Shown piece after piece: positions 1 through 45,276 of a DNA stretch of 64,000 bases. Under the pieces are notes generated by a model. It did not search any database. It saw nothing but the letters and a program-made list of their open reading frames with translations, and was not told where the DNA came from. The stretch lies in NCBI GenBank assembly GCA_033675545.1, contig JAWDGP010004573.1, forward strand, positions 931,001 to 995,000, in the 5' to 3' direction. The DNA is from Elysia crispata (taxonomy: Eukaryota > Mollusca > Gastropoda > Plakobranchidae). The stretch's first letter is position 1. Each line of letters starts with the position of its first letter. The position numbers and the translations under genes were made by a program.

Positions 1-1019
1 AGATTTTTCTTACATGACTTATTTAAAATACTACAGTTAAGTAAACTAATCTTCAATCATTTCACACTTTAAAAACATTCTTTTAAGTTAGTAAAATACA
101 AAATTTTCAATGGTTTCAAATATAAATTTGGGAAAAACAATGCACTTTTCACTCATTACGATCATGCAAAACAGAATAAGGCTAAATCAGGATTTTTATA
201 ATAAAAAAAAAGAAAGCACTTCAACAGCGTATTGCCGAGGAACAACATAACATATCTTTGTTTTTTTTTTGTCCGTCAGTCTCTCTTACTGCCTTGAAGA
301 ACTGTAATGTTTAATAATGACATGACTGAGAAGCAAAATGGTTTGATAATTTTCCTATTCCTTCAAAGAGAGGCAAATAGGCTCTAAATTCAAATTAATT
401 TTTACAAAAAATGTCAAAATCATTTTGAAACTGAACAAAGGAGACTGCATTGCAAAAAGGAATTCTAAACAACAGTATGAACTACATGTTGAAAACAAAA
501 ACTGTGTTTTGTATTCTTTATATTTTTTTTTTCTTGTTTCTTTATTGAGCAAAACTGGCTTTATATTCCTAAACATGAATTTCAAATATAATTACATTAT
601 ACAAACCGCATAAAAACAACATACACCTGAATAAAATTCCTGTAATAATTAAGACTGCTTTATAGTTAAAGTGATCAAAAAACATTATACGCATACAATG
701 AAATTAAAACTACAGATAATTTTGTTGTGAAACAAGTAGAGTACATAAGAGTAGAAATTTTAAATGCATCAGAACCTGACACCCATTCATATAGTGATAA
801 TATCAGTGTACAAAAGAAAGCTGATTAACAACACTATCAAAGAGTTGTTTAATTGCAATCTGTGCACCCAAATTAACCAAATAATTAGGGAGAAATTGAA
901 ACGACCTAATTTACTTTGAAAAATATTTTAACAAGTCTGTTTAGCCTTAATGTAAATGCACCACCACTGCATATATTACATAAGGTATTACCAAAACAGC
1001 ATAGCTCCAAGTATACATG

Positions 1020-1122
<103 letters not shown>

Positions 1123-4100
1123 TGAAATTGTCCAAGACAGTCCTGATAACAATAAAGAAAATTAAATTAGAAAAACAGTGGAAAAAGATTGGAGAGCCTT
1201 GTTAATGTAATGATTACAGTTCATGGAAAAAAAGAATAAATGACAGCAGAGCAGATTTTCTTGGGTGATGGGTTAAAAAAAAAAAGAATAAAGAGAAAAG
1301 GGAACATGTGTGGAATGTTGATAAAATTAAAGGGTAGAAGGCAGAAGAAGAAAAAGACAAAAGGGTGGTTAAAAGAGGTTTTTGATTGTCTGGAGCTAAT
1401 GACAAAGTCATAAGAGTTGCTATGGTGAACTCGTAGATCTAAAATATTTACCGGACAATTTTGTCTTTTTACATTTTTGAATATTGAAAAGCTGAATCAA
1501 AAAATTTTTTGAATTATTAGTAAGATTATTTTACTCTCCTTCAAGCCACCGCACAAGACTTTAGGATGTCAAAATTTTTACCCCTGGCTATAGGCGGTGT
1601 GAAAATTATCTTTCCTGTTTCATTCTTTGCAGCAGATATGTGTTTGGAAGAGATAGTCAATGTTTCAAATCTCTCAAAATTTTCCAATGGTTTGCTTGCT
1701 TTGTTCATGGTATCCTCCCAATATAACTGAATAGACCTTGTTGACCCTGTACTTGGTTTGCTCAGACCACAAAATGTCAACCCAATGAGTAAGATAAACA
1801 AATAAAAAAAGAAGGGGGTAGGACAGGATACGGCATGGTCTCTCTAGCATAATTTTCAATTACCAAGGGACCTCAAAAATAAAATTATTTTGACTTGTAG
1901 GTATCCACTAAACATGGTGAATCGGAAATAATGGTATGATTAAGGGTAGTTACATGAATTATAAGCCCTTAAATTCATAAGTAATATGATATGAAGCAAA
2001 TAAAAGAAATTTCAATTATAAGTGTGATTTAAAGAAACAGTGAATTATAAAGTTTAAGAAAAGATGAATGTACTTTAGTCAACCGTATGAAAAGTGTGTG
2101 AAGTAATAAAGGATCCATTATATGTCATTCAAATTAAACAGTCCTGTTTCCTCAACTGAAGTGAACTTAGAAGATTCCTGTCATGGGAAAGAATTGGACA
2201 TTTTGAATTAACATTTTTTCTTCACTATTACCATAGTAAAATTTAGAAAGTGAAAAAAAGGGAAGGAGGGATTTTTGTAGGTAAAGACAGAAGGAAAAAA
2301 GGGTTATGATCTGAAAGCCATCTTTTTTAAATGTTTGGTGCATGGTATTTATGATCAAAATGTTCACACATCTAACAGTTCATTGCTGAGACCAGCAAAT
2401 CCAAACAAAAAAGCATGAAGATCAAAGTCCATATCAATCTTTTTCAAGATCAAATACATAATAATTTTTTCTTGCAGAATGTAATTTTTATTTTGCTCTA
2501 CTTCTATCTTTATATCCAAAAAGGGGGTCTGAAAATGTTCCAAAACTGAAAAATATGAAGTAATAAAAAGAAACTGACTACTGCTAGAAAGCACTATTAA
2601 AAAATCATGGCAAAATACTAACAAAGAAGTGAGAAATGTTGTGCATAAAAATTATGACATATACATCAGCATAAGATATGATTTTATAAACATGAACTTG
2701 GAAGCTGACTTTTTTAGACAAGAGAGAATCCAACACCAAGTAGAATAAAAGAAAAAGAAAAAAAAATCGGGCACATTCTAATGTACCCAAGAGTTTGAAA
2801 TCTTTGCCGATTTTTTTTTCTGTCAAATCCTATTATGAAATACCACAAGCACATAAAATATGCTGGAGTAAACAAGATCTTAGCAAGCATAAAAGACGAA
2901 TGAAAAATAACTTTGGAGTGGAACAAAGTTTAATTATTTCTTTTTTAATTTAAGGGGGGGAGAAGCATGCTGATGGAGCTGGACAAAATATCAAGTTAAA
3001 AAAACAACCTATAGCATCTGATTGGAAAACCATCGAAGAAAATTTCAATACCTACTCTTATATGAAGCATTCTCAAGCACTGTTGCCCAAATATTTTTTG
3101 CACAAAAGTTAAAAACAAATTTTCCCCCGATTTTGACTAAGAGTTTTTAAAAAAAAACAACCCTCAAAACAACCAATTGAAGCATTCATGCAACAATAAA
3201 AAAAAAAGAAAAGAAAAGAAAAATAAAAAATTCTCATGCTAATTGTATTCTGAAAACCCACAATAAAAATAATTGTCTATCAATTCAGGAGTCTAATAAA
3301 TTTTTGTTTCTCTTATGAATTTAGTTTGAAAATTCTGACAAACATGAACCTACCTATTAATTATCATAATGAAAACTACAAGATCTTACACAGAATTTTT
3401 TTAATGGTATATAAATAAGTTATCGAAATGCAAAACACATAACACATTGATTGCTCCTCCAATATGTTCCAATTTTGCACTATTGATATTCACCGAAATA
3501 TAAAGACAAGAAACTGATAAAAAAAAACTTAAATTCAGCTCTAAACCTGTCATGTCATCAATGCGGTGATAGTATAAAAAGCTGAAACATCAAGATTAAC
3601 ATTCACAACAGTAGCCTAGTAATTTTTTCTACTTTCACTTTGTGCTTAGATGGATAGCAGTTACCTTCCTATGTGAATTAACTCTGAAAAAAGAAAAACA
3701 ACATGAAGGTTATGTACATGAGATTCTAGCTGCTAGTTCACTGTGGTAGCTGTGGATAGCCATGCAGTTTTCATGAAATACAGATATCTAAACTTGAAAG
3801 CACATATCGTCACAGCTGAAACACGACTTAGCACTAGCAGGTCCGAGAGACTTAGTGACTGGAAAATTTTAAATAGGAAAGTATACATTAAACTTGAACT
3901 GGAAAATATCACATAGGGAAACAAACAGTCTGCAAATTATAACAAAGTAATAGTTTGAAAAAGCACCACAACATTCAAAATGACATATATGTGGGTTTTT
4001 AAAAATTCCCGACAAACTGATCCCTTTTGATCACACAGCTTTTGTCAACCACATATGGAAGACAAATCATGTAAAAAACAGTCCATTTAGGATCATGGAC

Positions 4101-4430
4101 AAAAATTAGAATTTGTTAGTTTCCAGTCAAAATAAATTTATTGAGAAGATAATTTTAAAGGGCTTATTTTAAGGAGTCGATGTTCCTTTTCTTGTTAATT
4201 TTAAAACATGAAATTAAAGAATTTGTCCTTATAATAACCAAATAAAGTGTAATTATCTGATAAGAATAAACTTTTGCTGTATAAATACTCAAAAGGAATA
4301 TTAAACAGGAGAAATGTATTGTAAAACAAGAAAGCTAACTACAAGAAGCATGGTTGTTAAATAAAGTGCAAATCTAGTCCCAATATTTTCATCTAAAATG
4401 GAAAAATGCACCTACTGCATCTTGAAGAAT

Positions 4431-4431
<1 letters not shown>

Positions 4432-4478
<47 letters not shown>

Positions 4479-4507
4479 AGTGAGAGAAAGAAAGAGAGAG
4501 AGGGGGG

Positions 4508-4562
<55 letters not shown>
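4432..4562 (+). repeat. Interrupted (GA)n with a G9-10 run
   Basis: GA repeats are broken by AAAG, GGAAGTG and a poly-G stretch at 4501-4510, about 300 bp beyond the CLIC stop codon. Confidence 0.95.
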
Positions 4563-4565
<3 letters not shown>

Positions 4566-4854
4566 TTAATGCTTACATTAGGAAACTAGAAACTGATAGC
4601 TCAGTTGAAAGAAAGTCAAGGCAACTTTTCTAAGATACTGAAATCCAGTATGATTGCAAATAATCATAGAAGCCTGACAGTTTCACTTTTTAAAGGAGAG
4701 CCTTTCACTACTTTTATTTTATGTGTGTGTGCAAAGCTTGAAAAGCAAGCAACTTTCTGCATTGGTCTGCCATAAGCTTAGCTGAGATAGGTAAGTCATA
4801 AGGCAGATATAGCCCCTATAGCAAGCATAAAAAAAAATTTTTTTTTAATATTAT

Positions 4855-21525
<16,671 letters not shown>

Positions 21526-21740
21526 TTTGAAACTTTCAGGACACAAGACTTCACTAGCACTCGAAAACCTTGTGATATTTCTTGTCGTAAACTGTTTCCA
21601 GAACGTTTCAACGCCTTCGAATAGAAGGGCTTTTCTTATAACTTTCTCTACACAGCAGTCAAGCTAGGATTTTTCGCACTTTCTTTCCGGATGACGCATT
21701 CGTCTAAGCCTAGACCTCGCCCTAAGGTAAGATATCTCTG

Positions 21741-21757
21741 AGCATGCGCATTGCGCA
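21741..21757. promoter_or_regulatory. NRF1-like palindromic GCATGCGCA site in the CLIC upstream region
   Basis: About 215 bp upstream of the CLIC ATG the sequence reads agcatgcgcattgcgc, close to the NRF1 consensus YGCGCAYGCGCR. It lies in a short CpG-containing patch (about 21680-21760) unlike the surrounding AT-rich DNA. The motif match is visible. Its use as the CLIC core promoter is inference. Confidence 0.4.
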
Positions 21758-22842
21758 AGTACAAGTAACAATATGCCAGATTGTTTAGGTAGATCATTTA
21801 GAAATCTAATTGAGTATATTGAGATAGAATATCACCCATGAATTAAGATATTCAATACTTTGATCTCTTGAAAAATACACTCCAAGTAAAATATTAAACA
21901 TTTCTCACAAATTCGATCTACGTTTCTTGTGATGCCATTATTTTCATAAATAAACTGTTCAATTAGCATTTTGACACTGACTTTTTTTTTTTAACTAAAG
22001 GAAGTGTGTAAATAGCTCTACTGGTGTAAAAATGGAGGTTCGCTACATTGTAACCACATCCAACTTGGCCGAAATGATTAACGTTAATTAATATTATGTG
22101 AACAAAAGTAACAGGCCTAATGATAATATCAGTGATCGGTCCATGAAATTGTACCAAAAAATCAGTTTCCGAGTTGATTTTCTAGTTGAAGTTCAAGTAT
22201 CATTGAGTAGCTCTCAAAACAAATTTTATATAATTGACTTTGACAATTTCCCTTTAAACATATTAATGTAGTAAAAGTCATGTTTCAATTTAAATTCATC
22301 GCTGAAAGACAATCCATGTCAAGATATTTAATCCATGGATACAAATTGCGCGTCTTATAATCTAGAAACCAGCTGCTTTCCAATACCCTTAAGTCTTATA
22401 ATTATTAATAAATAATTAGGCCTTTCATGGTGCTAGGGATTATGATAGCAGTCGTATCTTGAAATGCGTGTCGCGTCTATCTCCTAAACCTTAACGTGCT
22501 TGGCTCAAAGCGCAACAGTCTGGTAAACTGCTAAACATGGGACGGATGATGCTTTGCACTCATTTCTAGGCTCAGGAAACGCTTGGTGCAATCAACGGCT
22601 AGAGGACGGAGGAAGTTCTAATGGCTAAGAAAAGAAAATCCATCCTTGAATCAAGAATCTACTCCCCAATGTGAATAAGTGTACAGAGTCAAATGACTCT
22701 GACAATTAGTTCAGGCAACCTAGTGACAAGCATTCCCTGGTTGCATTTGATATACAGCAAAAAGGGCGATTACACCAACACTGCAATCCATTATCTTTTA
22801 TACCCAAGAGAGGTGCCGTTTCTTCTGACAACCCCCTCCCCC

Positions 22843-22846
22843 CAAA

Positions 22847-22877
<31 letters not shown>

Positions 22878-22892
22878 CAAAAACAAAAACAA
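22843..22892 (+). repeat. (AAAAC)n microsatellite
   Basis: About nine AAAAC units, intergenic between CLIC and FANCG. Confidence 0.9.
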
Positions 22893-23192
22893 TACAAGAG
22901 ACAGCGGAGGCACGTTTTAAGATAAGAAGGAATTGACGTAATCTTGGACACAAAACGGCGGTTCTCTATCGAATGCAGAGATCATCGTGTCCCTGTGGTT
23001 GGCTCCCACGCGCCAAAGGTAGACACTGTTTGCTTCAAAGGGTCCTTGAAGTTCGGACTAACTCGATGAGCAGATCCGATCCGGGTAAATCAGAGAGATG
23101 ACAGAGATATAAATTTTATACCAAATTTATTTTGCTTAATTTCTAGCTTTTTATCATGCTGGGAACATATAAAGAGAGAGACACAGTGAGAT

Positions 23193-23193
<1 letters not shown>

Positions 23194-23285
<92 letters not shown>
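23194..23285 (+). repeat. (TA)n then (GA)n compound microsatellite
   Basis: About 50 bp of TA passes directly into about 38 bp of GA, intergenic. Confidence 0.95.
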
Positions 23286-23288
<3 letters not shown>

Positions 23289-23743
23289 GGTTGTAATGGC
23301 AAAATCATATCATTCCCTTCTTTTATCAACAAGGCAGCGTTAGAGAAATTTTAATTTTCTGTTTTCATTTCGCCTCGTGGCTATGTGGTATATTTGGAGC
23401 AGCACCGAATTGGTCTTGTTAGTCTGAAGGTATTTCATTGAATATTAAACAAGGCTCCTATGCAAAAAAGATAGATCATATTCACAATGGATTAATATGA
23501 TAAGTTTTCAAGTGTTATTGTTGGTCTTTCTGAAGGCCAAATTATCTGTGAACGGAATGCCAGATACTCGTCGACCGTTTGTTAGGGTAATAGTGTTGAT
23601 ATTTAACCAGACGGCCAAGGGCGATTTCAGCAGGGTTAACTGAGATGTAATTCATAAATAAAATAAAGATTTTGCCTCTTTTGGTAAAGTGTCAATGTTT
23701 TTGTAATGCCAATGGTGTGAAATGTGTGTGGGTGTGTGACACA

Positions 23744-23788
23744 GATAGAGAGAGAGAGGGAGAGAGAGAGGGGGGGAGGGAGGGAGGA
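23744..23788 (+). repeat. Short GA/GGGA-rich tract
   Basis: An interrupted GA run followed by ggggggagggaggg, intergenic. Confidence 0.85.
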
Positions 23789-23958
23789 TACATGTGCGAC
23801 ATGCACACATGCAAAAATTAATACCACAGTATTTAATAGAATCAACGACACTCTCACGGGGATGGATTCAGACACCGGAAACTAAAAAAAAAAAAAGCGG
23901 TAATAGGAAAATACAACACCAGATAGGGAGATCGGACTGAACAGAGAGGAAGAGTGAG

Positions 23959-23960
<2 letters not shown>

Positions 23961-24041
<81 letters not shown>
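23961..24041 (+). repeat. (GA)n microsatellite
   Basis: About 80 bp of perfect GA, intergenic. Confidence 0.95.
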
Positions 24042-24045
<4 letters not shown>

Positions 24046-26457
24046 CAGCTATACATACTATGGCACTAACAATATAGGACTTGTAGCACATGTACTATGC
24101 CTGTGCAGCTCGCTTCTTCACTTGGTGTTTTTTTTCCTCACTTTTTTTCCTTTTGATTTGATTTGACAACCAGACAACTGTGTTCTGTACTCTTCCGCTT
24201 GGACGAAATTATTTCTCAGTATTGAGTTTTGAATAATTTTATACATGTACATGAAAGCTTAAATTCATTGGTTCATGTGGTTAAGCCCCATTTTTAACAC
24301 TTCCGTATTTAATGCATGTAGTTATTTTCTGATTCGAAAAGTCAAGCAACAACGAGGCTTGGGCAAATGGGCCAACTTGTCTTGCTTTTCCCATTTTAAC
24401 ATAGATATGTGTCTATGCCTACAGTGTCGGGTTAATTATTTTTTCATATATCTATGCAGTTGAACCGTATTGATCTTTTTTTATTTATTCGTATTCGCTA
24501 TCTCAGTAGTTCTACGATAAAGTTGTAGTTTAGTTTTGATTTTGCTTCGCGCTGTTCATAGTTTCAAATTGAATCACAATCTTTTTTATTTGTTTGTTCA
24601 TCTGACGTCAAAAGGAATTTCTTTTTCATCTTCACATAGAGTAAGACAAACTGTCCTTGTCGTGTTCTTTTTTTTCCCGTTAATTTTTCACTTGTCTGGC
24701 ACCATTTACTGGTATTAATCTTGTACAGTTTTTGTTTTCCTTTTTGAAACCCTTGCTACCAACCTTTGATATTTTTGTCCATTGGTATTTTTCTTTTAAT
24801 TTTTCCAAGCCTCCTCATGAATTAAAACTTCGTACCTTTTCTCCTTCTACAGTCTTAACACATCTAGTCAAAAAGCTCAATATCAAATCACAATCTTTTA
24901 ATTTCTTTCAATAGCTTTACCATCTTGTTGTTAATACATGCAGTTTTCTTACTTAAGCTATATAGGTCAATACTGCATACCTTTGTACTTATGCATTTAC
25001 ATGTACATAGATTTCAGCAGGAGCGACCAAATCCAGCATTAACAGGTCCCATAGTTCTCGATATATACTTATATACATAGAGTCTCTGTGTTACCTGATG
25101 ATATCGCATGAGAATAGTTACCTTTTTTTTTTTGTTGTTGTATTCTCAATGTAATTTGAATATTTTTAAAGTTAAACACTCTTTAACTTTTAGTACCGGT
25201 ACAAATAAAATTTCCCGCAAGGCAGTGCACCATTTGGCACTTTTTGTGGAGATTCAGGACCTTTAAATGAGAGCATAGATGGATCTTTAAGAGCTTGTAA
25301 AAGTACAGAATTAGTTGATTTCATAAACCGATAACTCTCTCAGACTCCGCACAAAAGGCGACCTTGTGTTCTGAAGAAACTAAAAATAGCCAAAGGAAAA
25401 AAAAACAAAACTCTTGCCTCTTGCTAAGCAGTGTACGTTGCAGGAAGTATCCTAGACCTATAAAAAGGCAGGACATACACATTCACAATGCCCAAATGAA
25501 AAGAAAGTTAAACTTTAATGTGTTAGAGGAGGAGAAGAGTGAAAGTAGTATTGATGAGGCTTGTGAAACGAGGGAATCCAGAGAGAGGAAGAAGAAGGTG
25601 AGAGATCAAAACAAAAACAAATCAGGTTCAAAGCCTATCAGTGTCAGCTCTGAAAGGGTAAGGTATAAATATATTAGGAAGCAGCCCTGCCGAAGAGCAG
25701 GAGGCAAATCGTAAAAAGGAGAGCAACATTATTTTAAGATCCAGCTGTGACAGACAGTACGTAGCAGATCAATCAGTTGTAGTAGAAATCACACTCAGCT
25801 TCCTCTGGAAAAGATAGCTAGAAAGTCGTGTTTGACAACCAACCCTGTCTCCGCAGCGATCGCGATTCTCAACTTTTTGCCAAATCACGAAGAACCGAAA
25901 CTATTGTTGATTTTGCGAATTTTTGCATTTTAAAAAAAAAAAAATTAGCAACTTTTGTGGGTTTTTGAAAAATAAAATCAATTTTCCATCCGATTTTTTT
26001 TCCACGTATACCGCTGCAGTCCAACTATTCAAGAACAAATGAAATTGTTCAAAGAGGTTATTGATGCTGAGGTGAAGCATGCTGGTTCTGTTGCACAAAT
26101 TTATCTGGCGGAGATCCATGAGGTTTTTACAAGTGAAAAAAAAAACTGATATTACTAACGGGTTAGATGCAACACATGCGGGACAAAATTGCCCTTGTTA
26201 TAAGATGCCACAAACCTACATTAGAGCCAGTCATCAATGATAATGTCAGTAAAGGTAAAAATATCTTTGTAAATCATGCGAAAATATTGCTGTCTCTTGC
26301 AAACTAGTAAATATCACTAGTAGTGCGTAGGCCTACATGTACATACATGATATTTTTGAGTAAAGCAGAAGTTTTCGGTATCGAGTCTTGCAAGAAATAG
26401 GTATAGACCTTGGGCCCACCATAATGCTTGAGCGGATGTGGAGATATGACTCAAAGA

Positions 26458-26962
26458 ACAACCCTACCCCCTTATTTGAAGATATGCAAAAAAACGTAAA
26501 CAAGGGGGAATTACTCATGAAGATGACACTTCCAAAGTAACTTATACCCATATTCTCTTACTATGAGAGGTACCAAATCAAGAAATACAGGTGTTGAAAA
26601 ATCCCAACAAGAAATTTTAGTTTCAGTGGTTTTGACATATCTTAATTTTTCCATTTTGACACAAAATCTGACTTTGAACCAATATATCTTTTTTACCGTA
26701 AAAGATTTTGTAAATCTGTTTTCACCATAAGAAAGAGCATCATTTTAGCTTTCATATGAGCTATAATATGTGTACTTTTGTGTAGAAATAATTAATGTAT
26801 GACTGAAATAACAACCCCACCCCCTTATTTGAAAAATGCCAAAAGCCCGTAAACAAATGGCAATAACTATATGAAGATGACACTTTCCATTTGGCTAACA
26901 TCGATTTTCTTACACCTAGATGGGTCACCTTTGAGAAAATATGGGTGTACAAAAATCCCTAG
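26458..26962. repeat. Two diverged copies of a roughly 150-bp repeat, spaced 353 bp
   Basis: A block starting acaaccctacccccttattt at 26458 recurs as acaaccccacccccttattt at 26811. Both continue with a gtaaacaa stretch, atgaagatgacactt, a cattttctta-like stretch and tgtacaaaaatccc-like ends. This looks like an old tandem duplication of a mobile-element fragment. Neither copy encodes anything recognisable. Confidence 0.7.
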
Positions 26963-27061
26963 GTGGGGGGGGGGGGGGAGGGTTTCACCCGCTAGCCCAC
27001 GGTCTAGTAGGCCTACATGTACGTCTTCCAGCTAGCTTTTCTTGATTTACACTTCAATCAA

Positions 27062-27960
27062 TCAGGTGCCGTTTTCTTTAGCGTAGGCTATCATGAACTT
27101 CCACGCATCTCTACCCTTCGTCGCTTTCAGTGTTTCTGTCACTCTTCCTTCTTTGAGCCACTTTGTTAGTCCATCCAACATCTTTTCACGCTGTTTTTCT
27201 GCGTTTTCCCTCGACCATTCCAATTGTCACAAGATGTCTAGTTTCTCTCTTCTCTTTCTCATCACATGGCCAAAAAAAAAAAGGTTGCTTGGCGTTGCTT
27301 ATTCTATTTTTACGAGTGATTTTGTGTCGGCTTCTCGTAAACATGTACTTCCGTGTATTTCATTCGATTTCTTTGCAGTCCATGAGATTCGAAGCATCCC
27401 CCGAACCACATTTCTGTTGCCTCCAGTTTCTTTTGTAACTGTTTTGAAATTGTTCAGGCCTCGAATCCATATACATCAGAATGGATTCAATATAGCACTC
27501 CAGGGATCTTCTTCTACTTCTAGTCTGAATCGAGATGTGGTTATTTGCTAGTATTGATTTCATTCTCCGAAAACTTTTTTGCTTGCGCTATTCGAAGTTG
27601 ATGCAATTTCAGTGTTTTTGCGTCCATCGCTTAGTACACAAGAATTTGAATTGATCCCTTTGCTTGAGTTTATTTCCGTTGATCTGCGGACACTTCTTGT
27701 TTCGAGTAACGACCATTACTTCTGTCTTTTTGCTATTCAATTCCAATCATTTCTTCTTCAACGACTTCTAATAATTGTTGCAAGTCTTCTTTATTCTCTG
27801 CAATTAATACAGTATCTTCAGCGCATATCAAATGTTATACACTTAGTTTCAGATTTTAGTTCACAAACCAGGCAGGCTTGTATTGGTTTCCTGTTCTATG
27901 TAATTTCTTTCTTTACTTTTTGATTATGTCGGTTGGAGAGAACCAAGCACCTCTTCCAGT
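27062..27960 (-). mobile_element. Degraded non-LTR (LINE) retrotransposon, reverse transcriptase C-terminal part
   Basis: Reading the minus strand across several frames gives pieces typical of LINE ORF2: DTVLIAENKEDLQQLLE, RRSLECYIESILMY, FGHVMRKREK, MLDGLTKWLKEGRVTETLKA and RDAWKFMIAYAKENGT ending in a stop at 27062. The order matches the 3' half of ORF2 in invertebrate LINEs. Frameshifts and stops interrupt it, and the YADD catalytic box reads CAED (about 27809-27829), so it is inactive. The fragment is 5'-truncated and no tail repeat is obvious. Confidence 0.8.
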
Positions 27961-28719
27961 CCTACATTGGATAGTCAATGTTTAGCATGAGAGACACGTT
28001 AGAGGAAAGCTCATGTAATTTGCAAGTACATTTATAGTCTTTTATTTTTTGTTGGAAAAATGAAGTGTTCATTGATATAGTCATCATACACCATCCCAAT
28101 CTAGTCTTGCCCTTGTGTCTTTTTGTCTTCGACAACTTTGGACTACTCTGTAAGATATATGCAAGTAGCCTTTAAAGCGAATAGTGTTTCTTTGACACAA
28201 ATTGAAAAATACAGTATGCTGGCTGCAATCTTTTAGGGTGCCAATTAGTTTGTGGCTAAGAAGTTATAAATATATTTGACAATTGAAGGCCAACCAGGGA
28301 TAACATTTTTTTTTTCACGTTCAACATTTCTGACCATGCAAAGCTTATTTTGCTGCCAGTGTCTTTGAAGGATCTGGAGAGCATGCCAGGACAGGAAGAG
28401 ATTCTAGAGGCCGACTAAATAAATTACAGGCAGAAATTAAGCCCTGCAGATAAAGACGGAGAATGGTTAAAAAAAAAAAGAGGAGGAAGTAGGAGGAGAG
28501 GAAGGGCGAAGATGGAAAAAGGGGGGGGGGAGAAAAAGAAGAAGGAAGAAAAAGAAATAAAAAAATAAAGAAGGGGAAAACATGAAACTGTGGTATCAGT
28601 AGCAATAGCATTTATCATACATATGTATTTGGAGCAGCAGCAGGAGAGAGGTTGTGATGGAGATAGTGGTAGCTGCAGAGGTGGTGGTGGTGGTGTTTGT
28701 GTTGGTGGTGGTAGTGGTC

Positions 28720-28798
<79 letters not shown>

Positions 28799-28829
28799 CA
28801 GTAGCAGAAGTAGTAGCAGCAGTAGTAGC

Positions 28830-28891
<62 letters not shown>

Positions 28892-28938
28892 TGGTGGTGG
28901 TGGTAGTGGTGGTGGTGGTAGTGGTGGTGGTGGTGGTA

Positions 28939-28996
<58 letters not shown>

Positions 28997-28997
28997 T

Positions 28998-29063
<66 letters not shown>

Positions 29064-30123
29064 CATGTAGTAGTGGTAGAAGTAGCGCATGTGATGGTGA
29101 TAGTGGGAGGGGGAGGAGGAGGAGAAGAGACAGATGTGTAGTATAAAATCTATAAAGAATAGACATGACAATTTGGAAACAGAGATACAATTTAATTAAG
29201 ACAGACATGAAAAGAATTGAAAAATTTAACATATAATTGTTTGACCTTTATTGTGGCATAGTATTTTATTTGTACCACCTATATCACAAGTCTAAATATG
29301 CATTACACAGATACTGGTTTTTACAATGAAAAATCGATGACAACTAAGCTTTGCTTACTGTTATAGTAAAGTCTTTGATAACTTAAATATGAATGAATAC
29401 AAACATGTTCTCTTCAAAAAAAAAAAAAAAAAAAAAAGTTAAATTAACTTTCTAACAATTAAATTAATATATTTAGCTCCAGACTACTTTGGTATTTATT
29501 GTTTTCTTTTTTGGAGAAAAAGAGAAAGATAAAAAGAAATACCTGGCCAAGAAATTAAAAGTAACCAATGTAATAAACTCCTTATGAAGGTGTATTTCAA
29601 GATCTATTGAGAGTATAAGGCAGCACATAAAATATTTGATATAAAAAATATACGTCTTGGCAACAAAGATTACAGGACATAATTTTCCCCAGTAAATAAA
29701 GTGACAGGAAATCTGCGAATTACAATACCAAACTACTGTATTGCTTAATCTGATTCACTGGGGCTTTCAACTGGATGCAGTTATGCAAATAAGAAAAAGG
29801 GGAGCAAAAATAACAAGAAAATAATTAGATATTCATATAGTTTTCTTTCCCCAATTATTTAACTTTTCTAACCTTTGCTGATCAGAGCATGGGTTATAGA
29901 AGAGAGAGATAGAGAGACCAGATCTCAGTAACACAATTGAAAAGAGAAACCTGATCTCAGTAACACAATTGTTCTCATTAATGAAAGCAATTACATAAAA
30001 GTCACATTTATCTTGCCGTTGCATACTTTTTACAATTTTAAAATGCACTGAGAATCAAGTATCACAGTATTAAATTAAACAAATGTAAAACAATGATTAA
30101 TTGTATTTTCCTGACTTGTCTCT
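27961..30123. other. Intergenic region between the LINE remnant and the FANCG 3' end
   Basis: It holds a purine-rich stretch (28470-28580), the (TAG)n array and a 22-A run near 29417. Minus-strand AATAAA signals (TTTATT on plus) occur at several places, for example near 29264 and 29494. Any could end FANCG; none is decisive. Confidence 0.5.
28694..29075 (+). repeat. Large (TAG)n/(GTG)n trinucleotide array
   Basis: About 380 bp of TAG/GTA repeat carry interspersed CAG, GTG and TTG variants. It lies about 1.05 kb downstream of the tentative FANCG stop and gives long spurious Ser, Val, Thr and Tyr open frames in five readings. Confidence 0.95.

Positions 30124-45276
<15,153 letters not shown>

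Larger units (their letters stand above)
21760..27060. other. Intergenic region between CLIC and the LINE remnant
   Basis: It contains microsatellites, the duplicated 150-bp repeat and one unassigned lysine-rich plus-strand frame (25364-25714). No recognised gene or RNA. A less AT-rich patch at about 22920-23090 has no identifiable content. Confidence 0.5.

Noticed and set aside
27093..27923. Plus-strand frames of 91-152 aa
   Set aside because: Antisense shadows of the LINE reverse transcriptase remnant, which is recognisable only on the minus strand.
28590..29232. Long Ser, Val, Thr, Tyr or Leu homopolymer frames on both strands
   Set aside because: They come from the (TAG)n array, which is open in five frames.
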